DNA of 64,000 nucleotides from Nonomuraea africana (GTDB lineage Bacteria > Actinomycetota > Actinomycetes > Streptosporangiales > Streptosporangiaceae), in assembly GCF_014873535.1 (NCBI RefSeq), contig NZ_JADBEF010000001.1, positions 2,914,001 to 2,978,000 on the forward strand. The letters are read 5' to 3'. Made by a program: the position numbers and the translations under genes. Each line of letters begins with the position of its first letter. Within the stretch, counting starts at the first letter, position 1. The notes under the pieces were generated by a model that saw only the letters and a program-made list of their open reading frames with translations, made no database searches and was not told the DNA's origin. Of the stretch, positions 10,462 through 18,924 are shown one piece after another.

Positions 10462-10640
10462 CACTGCCGGTACTTGTTGATCATCTGCTTCAGATCTTCG
10501 GCGAAGATCGCGCCGTAGCGGTCGGCGGAGAGCTCGTGGACGCGCTTGGCCAGGATCTCCGCGTCCTGGGTGTCCAGGGCGAGGATTCCGAGCGGGGTGC
10601 CGTCGGGCCGGGCGACGACGAGCTGCGCGAGGCGCAACCA
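10462..10640 (-). pseudogene. Unassigned C-terminal gene fragment
   Basis: Reads LRLAQLVVARPDGTPLGILA then LDTQDAEILAKRVHELSADR and ends INKYRQ. It looks like genuine protein but has no start and I do not recognise the family. Confidence 0.3.
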
Positions 10641-10644
10641 GCTA

Positions 10645-10863
10645 TGTGCTGATCAGCCCGGGAGCCGTGTCTACCGGCTTCTGCGGCGAGTACGACGCGG
10701 CGACCGCCGCCCACGTCGAGGCGCTCAAGAAGCACGGACGCGAGCGGCTTCACCGGCGTGCCCGGCGTGTGGGTCGCCGGCAACGTGCTCGACGTGACCG
10801 CCGGCGTCATGCAGTCCGCGGCGTCGGGGGTCGCGGCGGGCCGCCGCGCTCAACGCCGACTGA
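10645..10863 (+). pseudogene. SDR scrap joined to a thioredoxin-reductase-like C-terminus
   Basis: YVLISPGAVSTGFCGEYDAA resembles the segment after the SDR active site. In another frame GFTGVPGVWVAGNVLDVTAG then VMQSAASGVAA matches the C-terminal FAD-binding motif of thioredoxin-reductase-like oxidoreductases; restoring one frameshift gives a natural end ALNAD. Two unrelated genes are welded here. Confidence 0.5.
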
Positions 10864-11759
10864 CGGTGGACGACGCCGATCGCGCCGTCCGGGCTCGGTG
10901 AGCACCATGGCGCACTGACGTCCGGGCTTTCCATCCCGCGTGCAGAACACCGTCTCCTCGCCTCGTCGATGTCGGCGGTGGCCGTCCGTGGAGCCGGGTC
11001 AGGGGTGGCGGTTCGGGCCGCGGTGACCGCCAGCGTGGTGTAGCGCATCGTGAAGCCGCCTCCCACCGCGTCGATGGCGGCGCCGATGCCCGCGAGCACC
11101 TCCTGCAGCCTGTCCGGCGGGAGCCGGGTGTGGAGGCCGAAGGTGGGCAGCTGGTCCAGCCACTCGTCGCGGGTGTAGGGCTGCTCCCAGTCGAACCGCC
11201 ACTGCTCCGGTGCGCCGAAGGCGCCCGCCTGCCGTACGCCGTCGGCCGCCGTGGCGCACAGCACCGCGTACCCGTCCGGCCCGGGCATCGCGCGCTGATG
11301 GATCGGCGAGTCGGGCATGACCCTGCGGTAGACCGCGGCGAAGGCTTCACCCACGTCGGGCGGGGTCTGGAACGCGTTCCAGAACACGGCCAGGCGTCCG
11401 CCGGGACGCAGCACCTGCGCCGCCTTGGCCGCGCCCGCGACCGGGTCCACCCAGTGCCAGGCCTGTCCGGCGACGACCGCGTCGAAGGTCCGCCCGTCGG
11501 GGTCCCAGGCCTCGAACGTCGCCACCTCGACCGCGACCCCGCTGCGCCGCGCGAAGTCGGCCATCCGCGCGTCCGGCTCGACCCCGAGCACCCTGCAGCC
11601 GGCCGTCTGGAACTGCCGGGCCTCGATGCCGGTCCCGCAGCCGACGGCGACGACGTCGGGCCCTGGGCTGCCGGCGACGATCCGCTCCACCAGGGCGTCG
11701 GGATAGCGGGGCCGGCTCCGGTCGTAGCGGTCGACGTCCGAACCGAACGACTCCGCCAC
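10725..11759 (-). CDS. Class I SAM-dependent methyltransferase with read-through tail
   Basis: GTG start at 11759. N-terminus AESFGSDVDRYDRSRPRYP and motif I VVAVGCGTGIEARQF (VGCGTG instead of the usual LGxGTG) place it with actinomycete class I methyltransferases of unknown substrate; QAWHWVDP and LRPGGRLAVFWN follow. The natural protein should end soon after MRYTTLAVTAART (about residue 260). Here the frame runs on about 80 residues across graveyard DNA, so the original stop has been lost and the tail is probably non-functional. Confidence 0.75.
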   Translation of the reverse strand: MAESFGSDVDRYDRSRPRYPDALVERIVAGSPGPDVVAVGCGTGIEARQFQTAGCRVLGVEPDARMADFARRSGVAVEVATFEAWDPDGRTFDAVVAGQAWHWVDPVAGAAKAAQVLRPGGRLAVFWNAFQTPPDVGEAFAAVYRRVMPDSPIHQRAMPGPDGYAVLCATAADGVRQAGAFGAPEQWRFDWEQPYTRDEWLDQLPTFGLHTRLPPDRLQEVLAGIGAAIDAVGGGFTMRYTTLAVTAARTATPDPAPRTATADIDEARRRCSARGMESPDVSAPWCSPSPDGAIGVVHRQSALSAAARRDPRRRGLHDAGGHVEHVAGDPHAGHAGEAARVRAS

Positions 11760-12258
11760 CTGTCGGGCTCGATGGGGCTCGTGTTCGGGAAGAGGCGAAG
11801 AGGGGACACGTCTATGGCGGTGAAGGCCACGCTGGTTTCCCAGTATCGCTGCACGGAGTGACGCTCGCTCGAAGCGATGATGCTCATCGCAGGTCGTCCT
11901 GTTCCTTGTAGCCGACGTTGAACGCGATGCTGGTTCGGAGTTCCCTGGCGTGTTCCGGAAGGCCCCAAACCATGCTCTTGAATGAACCCTAACTCAATTG
12001 AGAAACCTGCAATCCGTTTGCAATCCTCGACTTTTGGCAGTGCATATGCGAAAAGGGATGCCATGAACACCGCCTTCCACATGGTTCTTTACGCGCTTTT
12101 GCTGAACGGGTCTTGCATAGAGCTTGACAGTGGATTACCTTCTTCTCATCTGGTCTAGATCATCCAGGCCGGGGTCAAGGGTTACGAAGGTCGGGGGTGA
12201 AGCGAAAGAATCCCGGCGGGGGCCTTAGACTTCATATACGCAGCGAAATAGGGAAGCT
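11760..12258. other. 500-base intergenic region, AT-richer toward its right end
   Basis: No gene is supported. GC falls from about 11990 on, leading into two lower-GC genes. TTGACA at 12124-12129 resembles a -35 but lacks a well-spaced -10; a TATACG near 12234 could be the -10 of the lipoprotein gene. Confidence 0.35.
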
Positions 12259-12780
12259 ATGAAGGGCAAGGGGAAGAAGCATGCGCGGGTACGTTTTCGT
12301 GGAATTGGAATTGCATTCGGCGGGTCAATCGGTTCTTCATGTTTGGTCGCGGCCCTTTTGGTTTCAGGGTGTAGCGGCGAAAGCCCCGATGATCATCTAA
12401 GCAAGATCGGTTTACTCGAGGAGCTTCAAAGGAATCCAGGCGTCCCGTTCGCGCTACCGCGAACACTGCCTCCCGGATATAGGATTATTTCAGCTGAGGC
12501 CGTCGTAAAGGATTTGCGAAAAGGTGGTCGCGTCACTATCCGCCAAATTCACTTTCAATCTGATGCCACAGCGGGCGGGAACTCCCTGGTTGATGTGTGC
12601 ATAGAGGAGCCGGAAAAACCGGACCAGTGCGGCCAGCCCAATAGCGACGCCAGCTTTACGAGGGAGCTGAAGGACGCCCATGTAGTTGTCAATCTGTACG
12701 CCGCGGGACCGCAAGATGCAACTTCCTGGCGTGCCGCAGACTTTACGACAGAGGTGTCTGAAGTGACGTGGCTGAAGTAG
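12259..12780 (+). CDS. Putative lipoprotein, function unknown
   Basis: 173 residues. Basic start, hydrophobic stretch and lipobox LLVSGC at about 33-38 predict a lipid-anchored, extracytoplasmic protein. The mature part has a predicted mixed fold with LPRTLPPGYRIISAE and ends DFTTEVSEVTWLK; no family recognised. ATG follows AGGGAAG. Codon use and GC (clearly below the neighbours) suggest acquisition from elsewhere, together with the next gene. Confidence 0.6.
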   Translation: MKGKGKKHARVRFRGIGIAFGGSIGSSCLVAALLVSGCSGESPDDHLSKIGLLEELQRNPGVPFALPRTLPPGYRIISAEAVVKDLRKGGRVTIRQIHFQSDATAGGNSLVDVCIEEPEKPDQCGQPNSDASFTRELKDAHVVVNLYAAGPQDATSWRAADFTTEVSEVTWLK

Positions 12781-12877
12781 CAACGGACGTTCATCACGCC
12801 TCTTCGACCTGTGTCGTCATTCCATCAAAGAGCTTGCCATAATTCCGTGGTAAGAACCTCAACGAAGGGATTGTTGC

Positions 12878-13960
12878 ATGCGCAAGACTCGACCATTATT
12901 AGCGGCTCTCTTACTCGGTGTAGCCACAGTCGGGGCGGGCGTTGGGGCGACTGCTGCAGCTGCGCCAGCGCTGGCTGGCACACAGGACAAGGGGCCGCTC
13001 CTCGGGGAGCTTAACTTCGACAGTAACCAGATCAGGACGATGGTTCGGGCCTCGCGAGAGAAAGACCGCAAGGCGCGCACTCATGGCCTCTCTCAAGCCG
13101 AAGTAGACAGCCGCCAGTCGAAGCGCAGCAAGTTCATTCGTGAAACCGCAGCTGCAACGGGGAAAACCTACATGCCTTCAGAGGTTGACCTGCTCGAACT
13201 GGGTCCGGACCTCCGGATGTACACTCCTCACGATGTCGAGATCAAGAAGATCAACATCAAGGCCTACAAGGATGGTTACGAGGCATACGTTGAGGACTCC
13301 CCGTACGTACCTGCCAACGAGCAGGAGCTCCTTGCGGAAGGGGACGCTTCTGTAGCAGCGGAGCCCTACCCTCTTAGGACCGCCTCCGGGAATTTTCGAC
13401 TGGAGGTCGTCGACAAGACCCTCATGAACGCCACCTGGGAGCGATGGGTGGTTAAGAACGATGGCAACGGCAACTACAACTACTACGCAACCAAGCGGCG
13501 CGGCTACGTAGAGCCGATAGACCCTTGGACGTCCCAGATTCAATCGATGTATATGTCCAGCTATCCAGGCTCGGGCTATTCGGATGTCTTCCTCTGGAAC
13601 GACGAGAACGTTCCCGGCGGAAGCTATGAAAACTGCGGTGCGGGATACAACCTCGGAGTATCGGCCGGACCCATCGCGGTGTTCAGCGTTGCCATTCCTG
13701 GCACCTGCACCTACGTTAACGTTACACATCCCGACCCAGGCCGATACGCCATGTCGTATGAACCGGACGGCGACGCCCAATTCGACACTGGAGCTGCCGA
13801 ATACGGGCAGTCCGTCGTCGTTCCCCAGGGCGCAGAGGTTCGATGGGGGTACACCCAGCAACTGGTGTCGTACACGCCGGGCGCTGGAAACACGATCTGT
13901 AAGTCCTCAGGGCAACCAGCTGACGGCGGGGGTTCGTCCACCTACTGCCCTTGGAACTAG
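12878..13960 (+). CDS. Secreted protein of unknown function
   Basis: 360 residues with a clear Sec signal (RKTRPLLAALLLGVATVGAG; cleavage likely after ALA near residue 34). The mature protein is rich in Tyr, Asn and Gly, has four Cys in its last 130 residues (YENCGAG, PGTCTYVN, NTICKSS, STYCPWN) that could form two disulfides, and no catalytic motif I can name. ATG after AAGGGA. GC content is visibly below the neighbours, as in the preceding lipoprotein gene. Confidence 0.6.
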   Translation: MRKTRPLLAALLLGVATVGAGVGATAAAAPALAGTQDKGPLLGELNFDSNQIRTMVRASREKDRKARTHGLSQAEVDSRQSKRSKFIRETAAATGKTYMPSEVDLLELGPDLRMYTPHDVEIKKINIKAYKDGYEAYVEDSPYVPANEQELLAEGDASVAAEPYPLRTASGNFRLEVVDKTLMNATWERWVVKNDGNGNYNYYATKRRGYVEPIDPWTSQIQSMYMSSYPGSGYSDVFLWNDENVPGGSYENCGAGYNLGVSAGPIAVFSVAIPGTCTYVNVTHPDPGRYAMSYEPDGDAQFDTGAAEYGQSVVVPQGAEVRWGYTQQLVSYTPGAGNTICKSSGQPADGGGSSTYCPWN

Positions 13961-14067
13961 TGGGAGCGGACGCGATTCAATGGTGGGACATTCACCTGAG
14001 AATTTGCGTAACCCAAGACCGGGGCCCAAGCGTTCTCGCATGGCGGGACGATCACCCTGGGCGCTGG

Positions 14068-14454
14068 TTAGCTGAGGGCACCCCGGTGCATAGATAACAA
14101 ACGCGGCCCCTCATGATCGTTGGTGTCTAGCCAGTCGATCACACACAGGGCACACGCGGCGCTCGGCACTCCCCAGCGCGCCCACTGCGCCACATTGAAG
14201 ACACGATGGACGAGCAGCGCGCCCTTGGGATGCGGTTCGACGCTCCACTCGCCCCGATACCACCAGCCGCCCTGGAAGGAGATGGTGTGACCGGCCACCT
14301 CCACGGTGGAGGTGTGGCCTGGGAAGTCTTCGACGGTGAAGCGGCCGGTGCGCCTGCCGCCGGGCAGCAACTCGTCGGCAAGAGCGTTCCAGACGTGGGC
14401 GACCGGCGCCTCGATGCCCCCGGCCGCCTCGATGATCAGCTTCTTGTTCGTCAT
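14068..14454 (-). CDS. SRPBCC-like (START/Bet v1 fold) protein
   Basis: 128 residues. MTNKKLIIEAAGGIEAPVAH then VWNALADELLP and FQGGWWYRGEWSVEPHPKGA fit a hydrophobic-ligand-binding SRPBCC domain, although the match is by pattern only. ATG at 14454 overlaps the upstream gene's TGA (ATGA), so the pair is translationally coupled. Its C-terminus (from about CALCVIDWLD) looks atypical and may be a replaced end. Confidence 0.5.
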   Translation of the reverse strand: MTNKKLIIEAAGGIEAPVAHVWNALADELLPGGRRTGRFTVEDFPGHTSTVEVAGHTISFQGGWWYRGEWSVEPHPKGALLVHRVFNVAQWARWGVPSAACALCVIDWLDTNDHEGPRLLSMHRGALS

Positions 14455-14831
14455 GACGCCACCCTGGTGTTCTGGAAGGAGGCGAAGCGCCATCCCTGGG
14501 GTGTGCGGACGGCGGTGAAGGAGACGATCGAATCGCGTTGCCGACCGGCCACGGCGGTGCCGCCTCCGGAGATCACCAGAACCGCGCCGTCGGCCAGCGG
14601 CTTGACCTTGACGCCGCCGTCCGTCGTGGACATGGTGGAGCCCTTGAGCGGTCCCTCGAAGAGCCAGCGGTGCGACGACTCGATGGCCTCTCGCCCCTGG
14701 CTGTGCGCGCCGTCGAAGGAGATGTAGTCGGCGTCTTCGGTGAAGAGCGCGGCGTAGGCGGTGGCGTCACCTGCGTTCCACGCCTCGGCGAGGCGGGTGA
14801 GCAGGCCGGTGATTTGCGGGTTCTCGGACAT
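14451..14831 (-). CDS. SgcJ/EcaC-family SnoaL-like protein
   Basis: 126 residues: TGLLTRLAEAWNAGDATAYA then ALFTEDADYISFDG at the front and SFTAVRTPQGWRFASFQNTR at the end are typical of NTF2-like SgcJ/EcaC proteins, small cone-shaped domains of uncertain function often linked to oxidoreductases. ATG at 14831 follows AAGGAG at seven bases. First gene of a two-gene unit with the SRPBCC gene. Confidence 0.75.
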   Translation of the reverse strand: MSENPQITGLLTRLAEAWNAGDATAYAALFTEDADYISFDGAHSQGREAIESSHRWLFEGPLKGSTMSTTDGGVKVKPLADGAVLVISGGGTAVAGRQRDSIVSFTAVRTPQGWRFASFQNTRVAS

Positions 14832-14908
14832 GGCGCAACTCCTTGTGGTCGCGGCGCCTATCCTGAAGGTGCGACTCCAGGCAGGGCAGGCGCCTTGTTC
14901 GGATGTCC

Positions 14909-14940
14909 GGCTGTCAGGGTGTTGGCGCACCCTGACAGCC
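14909..14940 (-). terminator. Hairpin terminator after padR
   Basis: Perfect 13-bp arms GGCTGTCAGGGTG / CACCCTGACAGCC with a 6-base loop, 8 bases beyond the padR stop on the minus strand, and ahead of the next minus-strand gene. Confidence 0.7.
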
Positions 14941-14947
14941 GCTTACT

Positions 14948-15550
14948 TCATGACTCGTCGAGCACTCGTTCCAGCAGGTCTCGATTGACGGTGCCCGACC
15001 AGTCGAGTTCCCCCGACTCCAGGCGGGCGATGAGCTGCTTGACCCAGGCCAGTTCGCTCTCGCTCAGCGCCCGCTCGTAGTCGAGCTCGATCATCAGGAC
15101 GTCGGGCAGGCCGCCGTCCTTCAGGGCCTTCAGGTGACCGTTCAGCCCGGTCAGGTTCCCTTCGATCGCCGCCGCCCTGGCAAGCAGGGCTTGCAACGCC
15201 TCGGGCACCGGGAGGACCCCGATGAGCGAAACGGCCGCGGTGAAGGTGCGGCGCTCTGAGCCAGGGTTCTCCAGGAGCATCCGGAGCCTGGTCGCCAGCT
15301 CGCGGCGGCCCTCGTCGGTGATCTCATAGACCGTACGTTCCGGTCGGCGACCTTGCCTGCTGGTCTCGACGGGCACGATGAGTTCCTCGCCCGCGAGCCT
15401 TTCGATCGCGTGGTAGAGGCTTCTGGGCAGCCCCGTCACGTAGTCCTTGTGTGTGTCGACGATGAAGCGGTGCAGCTCGTACGGGTGGCCGGCACGTACC
15501 GAAAGCATGGCCAGCACGGTCAAGCCGACCAGGTCAGGACGCCGTGCCAT
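14948..15550 (-). CDS. PadR family transcriptional regulator
   Basis: 200 residues. N-terminal winged helix: LVGLTVLAMLSVRAGHPYEL, LPRSLYHAIERLAGEELIVP and RTVYEITDEGRREL. The long helical C-terminal part is the PadR-s2 dimerisation arm. It faces the NAD(P)-binding gene across a large palindrome that it almost certainly binds, repressing both genes until an inducer is bound. Confidence 0.88.
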   Translation of the reverse strand: MARRPDLVGLTVLAMLSVRAGHPYELHRFIVDTHKDYVTGLPRSLYHAIERLAGEELIVPVETSRQGRRPERTVYEITDEGRRELATRLRMLLENPGSERRTFTAAVSLIGVLPVPEALQALLARAAAIEGNLTGLNGHLKALKDGGLPDVLMIELDYERALSESELAWVKQLIARLESGELDWSGTVNRDLLERVLDES

Positions 15551-15561
15551 GGTTCCCCTTT

Positions 15562-15621
15562 CTATATTGCAATATGCACTATAGCTTAATCAGGAGCGCT
15601 ATAGTGCAAACTGCAATATAG
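15562..15621. promoter_or_regulatory. PadR operator: 24-bp near-perfect inverted repeat
   Basis: Arms 15562-15585 and 15598-15621 differ at only three central positions; each contains CTATATTGCA and TGCACTATAGC or complements, with a 12-base spacer. ATAT/TGCA-rich dyads fit PadR sites. It covers the promoter space between divergent genes 85 bases apart. Confidence 0.75.
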
Positions 15622-15635
15622 AAGGAGGCAGCAAC

Positions 15636-16232
15636 ATGAAGATCTTGGTCATCGGCTCGACAGGCCGGACCGGCAAGCACGTGCTGGCGCAAGCCATCAA
15701 GCGCGGACACGAGATCACCGCCTTCGCCCGCCGGCCGGAGTTGCTCACCGAGCGCACCGGTCTGGCTGGCGTGCACCAAGGCGACGCGCACGACCTGGAG
15801 ACCGTATGCAAGGCCGTGCATGGACAGGACGCCGTCATCGCCGCGGTCGGCGGCAGTCGGATAGCGAGCAATCTCATCGCCGCGATGCGCGAAACCGGCG
15901 TGCGGCGGGTGGTGATGACGAGCAGCCGCTCGGTACCCGCCACCCGCCCTCGCATTGCGGTCACTCTGGCGTGGCTGTTCTTCCGCGAAGCCTACGTGGA
16001 CCTCGCGCGAGCCGAGGGCATGCTGCAGGTCAGCGGACTCGACTGGAGCATCGCGCGCGCCACCATGCTCAATGACAAGCAGCCCGCCGGGCGCGTGCAC
16101 ATCGACTTCGAGGCCAACGCCACGGGCGGCGCGATGCAGCTCTCACGCGCCGACTACGCGATGGCGCTCCTCGATACGGTCGAAGATCCCACTTTGATCG
16201 GCAAGGCCCTGGGCATCAGCGGCCCCACATAG
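15636..16232 (+). CDS. NAD(P)-binding atypical SDR (NmrA-like) protein
   Basis: 198 residues; MKILVIGSTGRTGKHVLAQA has the GxxGxxG Rossmann loop at 7-12, followed by VVMTSSRSVPA and SIARATMLNDKQ. Such proteins are NAD(P)H sensors or quinone/flavin reductases, often induced by electrophiles. ATG follows GGAGG. Likely under the divergent PadR. Confidence 0.8.
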   Translation: MKILVIGSTGRTGKHVLAQAIKRGHEITAFARRPELLTERTGLAGVHQGDAHDLETVCKAVHGQDAVIAAVGGSRIASNLIAAMRETGVRRVVMTSSRSVPATRPRIAVTLAWLFFREAYVDLARAEGMLQVSGLDWSIARATMLNDKQPAGRVHIDFEANATGGAMQLSRADYAMALLDTVEDPTLIGKALGISGPT

Positions 16233-16475
16233 CATCGCCCGCTGACACCATCCAGCGCTCGCCGGATTCATCCAGGACGGCGTCACCCGCCTCGACGACG
16301 CGGACGGCACGAGCGTGCCAGAGGCACGCCTGGTCAGACGCGCGCGGGTGCAATCGGAGACCGGTGGGCTGGGCTGGGAACGAAGCCTGGACCTTCGATC
16401 GCCCCAGCTCGTACGGCGACCGGCCACAGCGCGATCGTCGACCTGGCATTGGCCATCCCGGGTGAGCAGCGCGCG
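16233..16475. other. Intergenic between convergent genes
   Basis: About 240 bases. A minus-strand stretch VRVVEAGDAVLDESGERWMV then SAGDAMW is protein-like but has no start and is unassigned. Confidence 0.25.
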
Positions 16476-17411
16476 TCAGCCCGTCATCCAAGGCCGGAGC
16501 TTCTCGGGGTTCCGTACTGCCCAGATGTGCTTGATCCGGTCGCCTACGACGTCGAACGCGATCACCACCACGGTGACGCCATCTTGCTGAGCCACCAGAC
16601 CGGGCTGACCGTTGACCGTACGCTCCAGGATCGTCAGGTTGGGTGCCTTGCCGGCGATATCGACAAAGATGCGGGCGATCTGCTCGCCGCCTTCGATCGG
16701 GCGGAGCACGGCCGTGGCGAGGCCGCCGCCGTCGGCGACCCCCGTCGCGTCGGGGGCGAGGAGGCTGATGAGGGCATCGATGTCCTTGGCTTCCCATGCC
16801 TGCTTGAAGTCCCTGACGATGTCGGCGCGCTGGGTTGCCGGAGCCGCGGGAGCCTGCGACGCGCGAATGCGACGGCGGGCCGACGAGGCCAGCTGGCGAC
16901 ATGCCGCCGGCGTACGGCCGACGATCTCGGCCACTTCGGCGAAGGAGTAGCGGAAGACATCGTGAAGGATGAACGCGACGCGCTCGGCCGGGGTCATCGA
17001 TTCGAGAACGACGAGGAAGGCCATGTTGATCGACTCGTCGAGAGTGACGCGGTCGGCCGGGTCGACCGTGGTGCCGCCCAAGCGCCCGTTGATCCACTCC
17101 GTACGATCAGGCAGCGGCTCCGGGATCCATTCGCCCACGTAGCTCTCGCGCCGGACCCGTGCCGAGCCGAGCAGGTCGAGGCAGATGCGACTGGCGACCT
17201 TCGTCAGCCAGGCGCCGGGTGATTCGATGGCCGCCTGCTGCTGTCGGGACATGGCGTACCAGCGTGCGTACGTCTCTTGTACGACATCCTCAGCGTCGGC
17301 CAGTGAGCCGAGGAGTCGGTACGCGAGATTGATCAGCTGACGCCGCTCGCTCATGATCGCGCTCAGGCCCGGATCGAGCCGGCCGTCTCCTGGCTCGGAT
17401 TGGGTGGTCAT
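16476..17411 (-). CDS. sigJ: ECF41-family RNA polymerase sigma factor SigJ
   Basis: 311 residues: region 2 (LINLAYRLLGSLADAEDVVQ then ETYARWY), a linker with the ECF41 motif WIPEPL, region 4 (FRYSFAEVAEIVGRTPAACR), and a fused SnoaL-like C-terminal domain carrying DGGG and the terminal NPEKLRPW, both ECF41 hallmarks. The C-terminal domain acts in place of an anti-sigma factor. Targets are usually a nearby oxidoreductase/epimerase/decarboxylase gene; here the divergent neighbours are a SnoaL remnant and yceI. ATG at 17411. Confidence 0.9.
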   Translation of the reverse strand: MTTQSEPGDGRLDPGLSAIMSERRQLINLAYRLLGSLADAEDVVQETYARWYAMSRQQQAAIESPGAWLTKVASRICLDLLGSARVRRESYVGEWIPEPLPDRTEWINGRLGGTTVDPADRVTLDESINMAFLVVLESMTPAERVAFILHDVFRYSFAEVAEIVGRTPAACRQLASSARRRIRASQAPAAPATQRADIVRDFKQAWEAKDIDALISLLAPDATGVADGGGLATAVLRPIEGGEQIARIFVDIAGKAPNLTILERTVNGQPGLVAQQDGVTVVVIAFDVVGDRIKHIWAVRNPEKLRPWMTG

Positions 17412-17467
17412 GGTGTCCCCGATTTTCCTTTGTCGAAGCCGCCCTCACCAGATCGACGAGACAACAC

Positions 17468-17506
17468 CTCGGAATGTGAGGTTGACGTGTCGCCTTACAT
17501 TCCGAG
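17468..17506. promoter_or_regulatory. 10-bp inverted repeat between sigJ and the yceI unit
   Basis: CTCGGAATGT (17468-17477) and ACATTCCGAG (17497-17506), spacer 19. Perfect arms in the divergent promoter gap suggest an operator for a dimeric regulator. I do not see a clear ECF41 promoter. Confidence 0.45.
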
Positions 17507-17509
17507 CGG

Positions 17510-17813
17510 TTGCGTCGTCGTACTGCTGCACACCGGCAAGGAAGGAAACCACCCGGGCATGATCCAGCTTGAGGGCGACACCGCGGCCGGCCGTACATAC
17601 GTCTCGGAGTTCGGGCGCATGCGCGACGGCAGCTCGCACCTGAACTACTCCGTGTACCACGACCGCTACCAGCGCACCCCGGACGGCTGGAAGTTCACGG
17701 AGCGCGTCTACGAGGTCAAATACGTCGATACCACTCCGCTGGCGGGCTCGGCGCCCCACGCAGCGCCTGGTGTCTATGCGCGCATCATGACCGGCCCGGA
17801 ACTGAACGATTGA
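17510..17813 (+). pseudogene. SnoaL-like (NTF2 fold) protein lacking its N-terminal half
   Basis: GRTYVSEFGRMRDGSSHLNY, SVYHDRYQRTPDGWKFTERV and VDTTPLAGSAPH are the C-terminal half of a common actinomycete SnoaL-like protein of about 150 residues; the first 60 or so are replaced. An internal ATG at 17560 could start a shortened product. It precedes yceI by 18 bases. Confidence 0.6.
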
Positions 17814-17831
17814 CTCCAGGAGCGACCAAGC

Positions 17832-18377
17832 ATGACAACCACGACCACGCTCCGCGAGCTGACCGGCGACTACGTCCTCGACACCGCCCACACACGGATC
17901 GGCTTCGTCGCCCGGCACACGATGGCCACCAAGGTGCGCGGGCGGTTCGACGAGTTCAAGGGCAGCGCGCACCTGGACGGCGACGACCCGTCGATGTCGA
18001 GCGCCGTGCTCACGATCCAGGCGAAGAGCATTCAGACCCGCGACCGGCGGCGTGACGCGTACCTGCGCGGCAACTTCCTGGACGCGGACAACCACCCGGC
18101 CATCACCTTCACCTCGACCAAGGTGCGGCAGGTCGGCGAGACCACCTTCAAGGTCACCGGTGACCTGACCATCCGCGGCGTGACCAAGCCGGTCACCGTT
18201 CACTTCGAGCTGACCGGCGCCGAGAACGGCCCGCAGGGTTACTTGCGGGTCGGCTTCGAGGGCAGCGTCACGATCAACCGCAAGGACTGGGGCGTGAACT
18301 GGAACGCCGCGACCGGGGTCCTGGTCAGCGAGAAGGTGGCGCTGGAGTTCGCCGTCGCCGCGATACGGCAGTCCTGA
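17832..18377 (+). CDS. YceI family lipocalin-like protein
   Basis: 181 residues, full length. LTGDYVLDTAHTRIGFVARH then TMATKVRG at the start, FTSTKVRQVGETTFKVTGDL and TIRGVTKPVTVHFEL in the middle, DWGVNWNAA near the end: a YceI beta-barrel that binds isoprenoids or similar lipids. No signal peptide, so cytoplasmic as in many actinomycete members. ATG preceded by AGGAG. Confidence 0.88.
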   Translation: MTTTTTLRELTGDYVLDTAHTRIGFVARHTMATKVRGRFDEFKGSAHLDGDDPSMSSAVLTIQAKSIQTRDRRRDAYLRGNFLDADNHPAITFTSTKVRQVGETTFKVTGDLTIRGVTKPVTVHFELTGAENGPQGYLRVGFEGSVTINRKDWGVNWNAATGVLVSEKVALEFAVAAIRQS

Positions 18378-18439
18378 CAAGGCCGGCTTCTCCTGCAGCT
18401 CGGCATTCTCCTGCTCCACATGCCGCGACCGCGCGCGTT

Positions 18440-18640
18440 CGGGACCGGGAAGGGGCGGCTCCCTGCCGTTCACCCGCACGCTGGTCCAGCCGAGCTGCGG
18501 GTGATACGACTTGCCCCAGATCCAGCAGGCGCCGAGGACGCGCGGCCGGCCCTGCCAGTCGTCGAAGCAGATCGACGCCGTGTGCATGCAGAGCAGGCCG
18601 CCGCCGCGGTCGAGATGGTCGAGCAAGGTGGTGCGCGCCC
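18440..18640 (-). pseudogene. ThuA-like domain remnant
   Basis: LLDHLDRGGGLLCMHTASIC then FDDWQ and GACWIWGKSYHPQLG match the glutamine-amidotransferase-like ThuA fold. No start, joined in frame to a nitroreductase piece. Confidence 0.5.
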
Positions 18641-18840
18641 CCGGCCGTGTCGTCTTGGCCTGGTAGTCGGCCCACCTGGGGTCGCTTCCACCGCGCGGGC
18701 GAACGCGGCGTCACGCTCGGCGCCCTCCAGGACCACGGCCTCCGCCTCGAAGGTGAAGACGCCGCTCTCCACGGTGACGCGGGGGTTGGCCTTGAGTTGT
18801 GGAACCAGGCGGGGGTGTTCGGCGCTCCCCCGGCTGAGGG
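18640..18840 (-). pseudogene. F420-type (DUF385) nitroreductase remnant
   Basis: LKANPRVTVESGVFTFEAEA then VVLEGAERDAAFARAVEA is the core of deazaflavin-dependent nitroreductases. DPRWADYQAKTTR continues in another frame, and TPAWFHN precedes in a third, so at least two frameshifts are present. Confidence 0.6.
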
Positions 18841-18924
18841 AGACCGCGGCCCTGGTCGGCCTGGTCGCTGACGGCGGGGTGCTGGTGCCACACCGGCGCC
18901 TGAGGACGCCGGGCGCGAGGTGCG

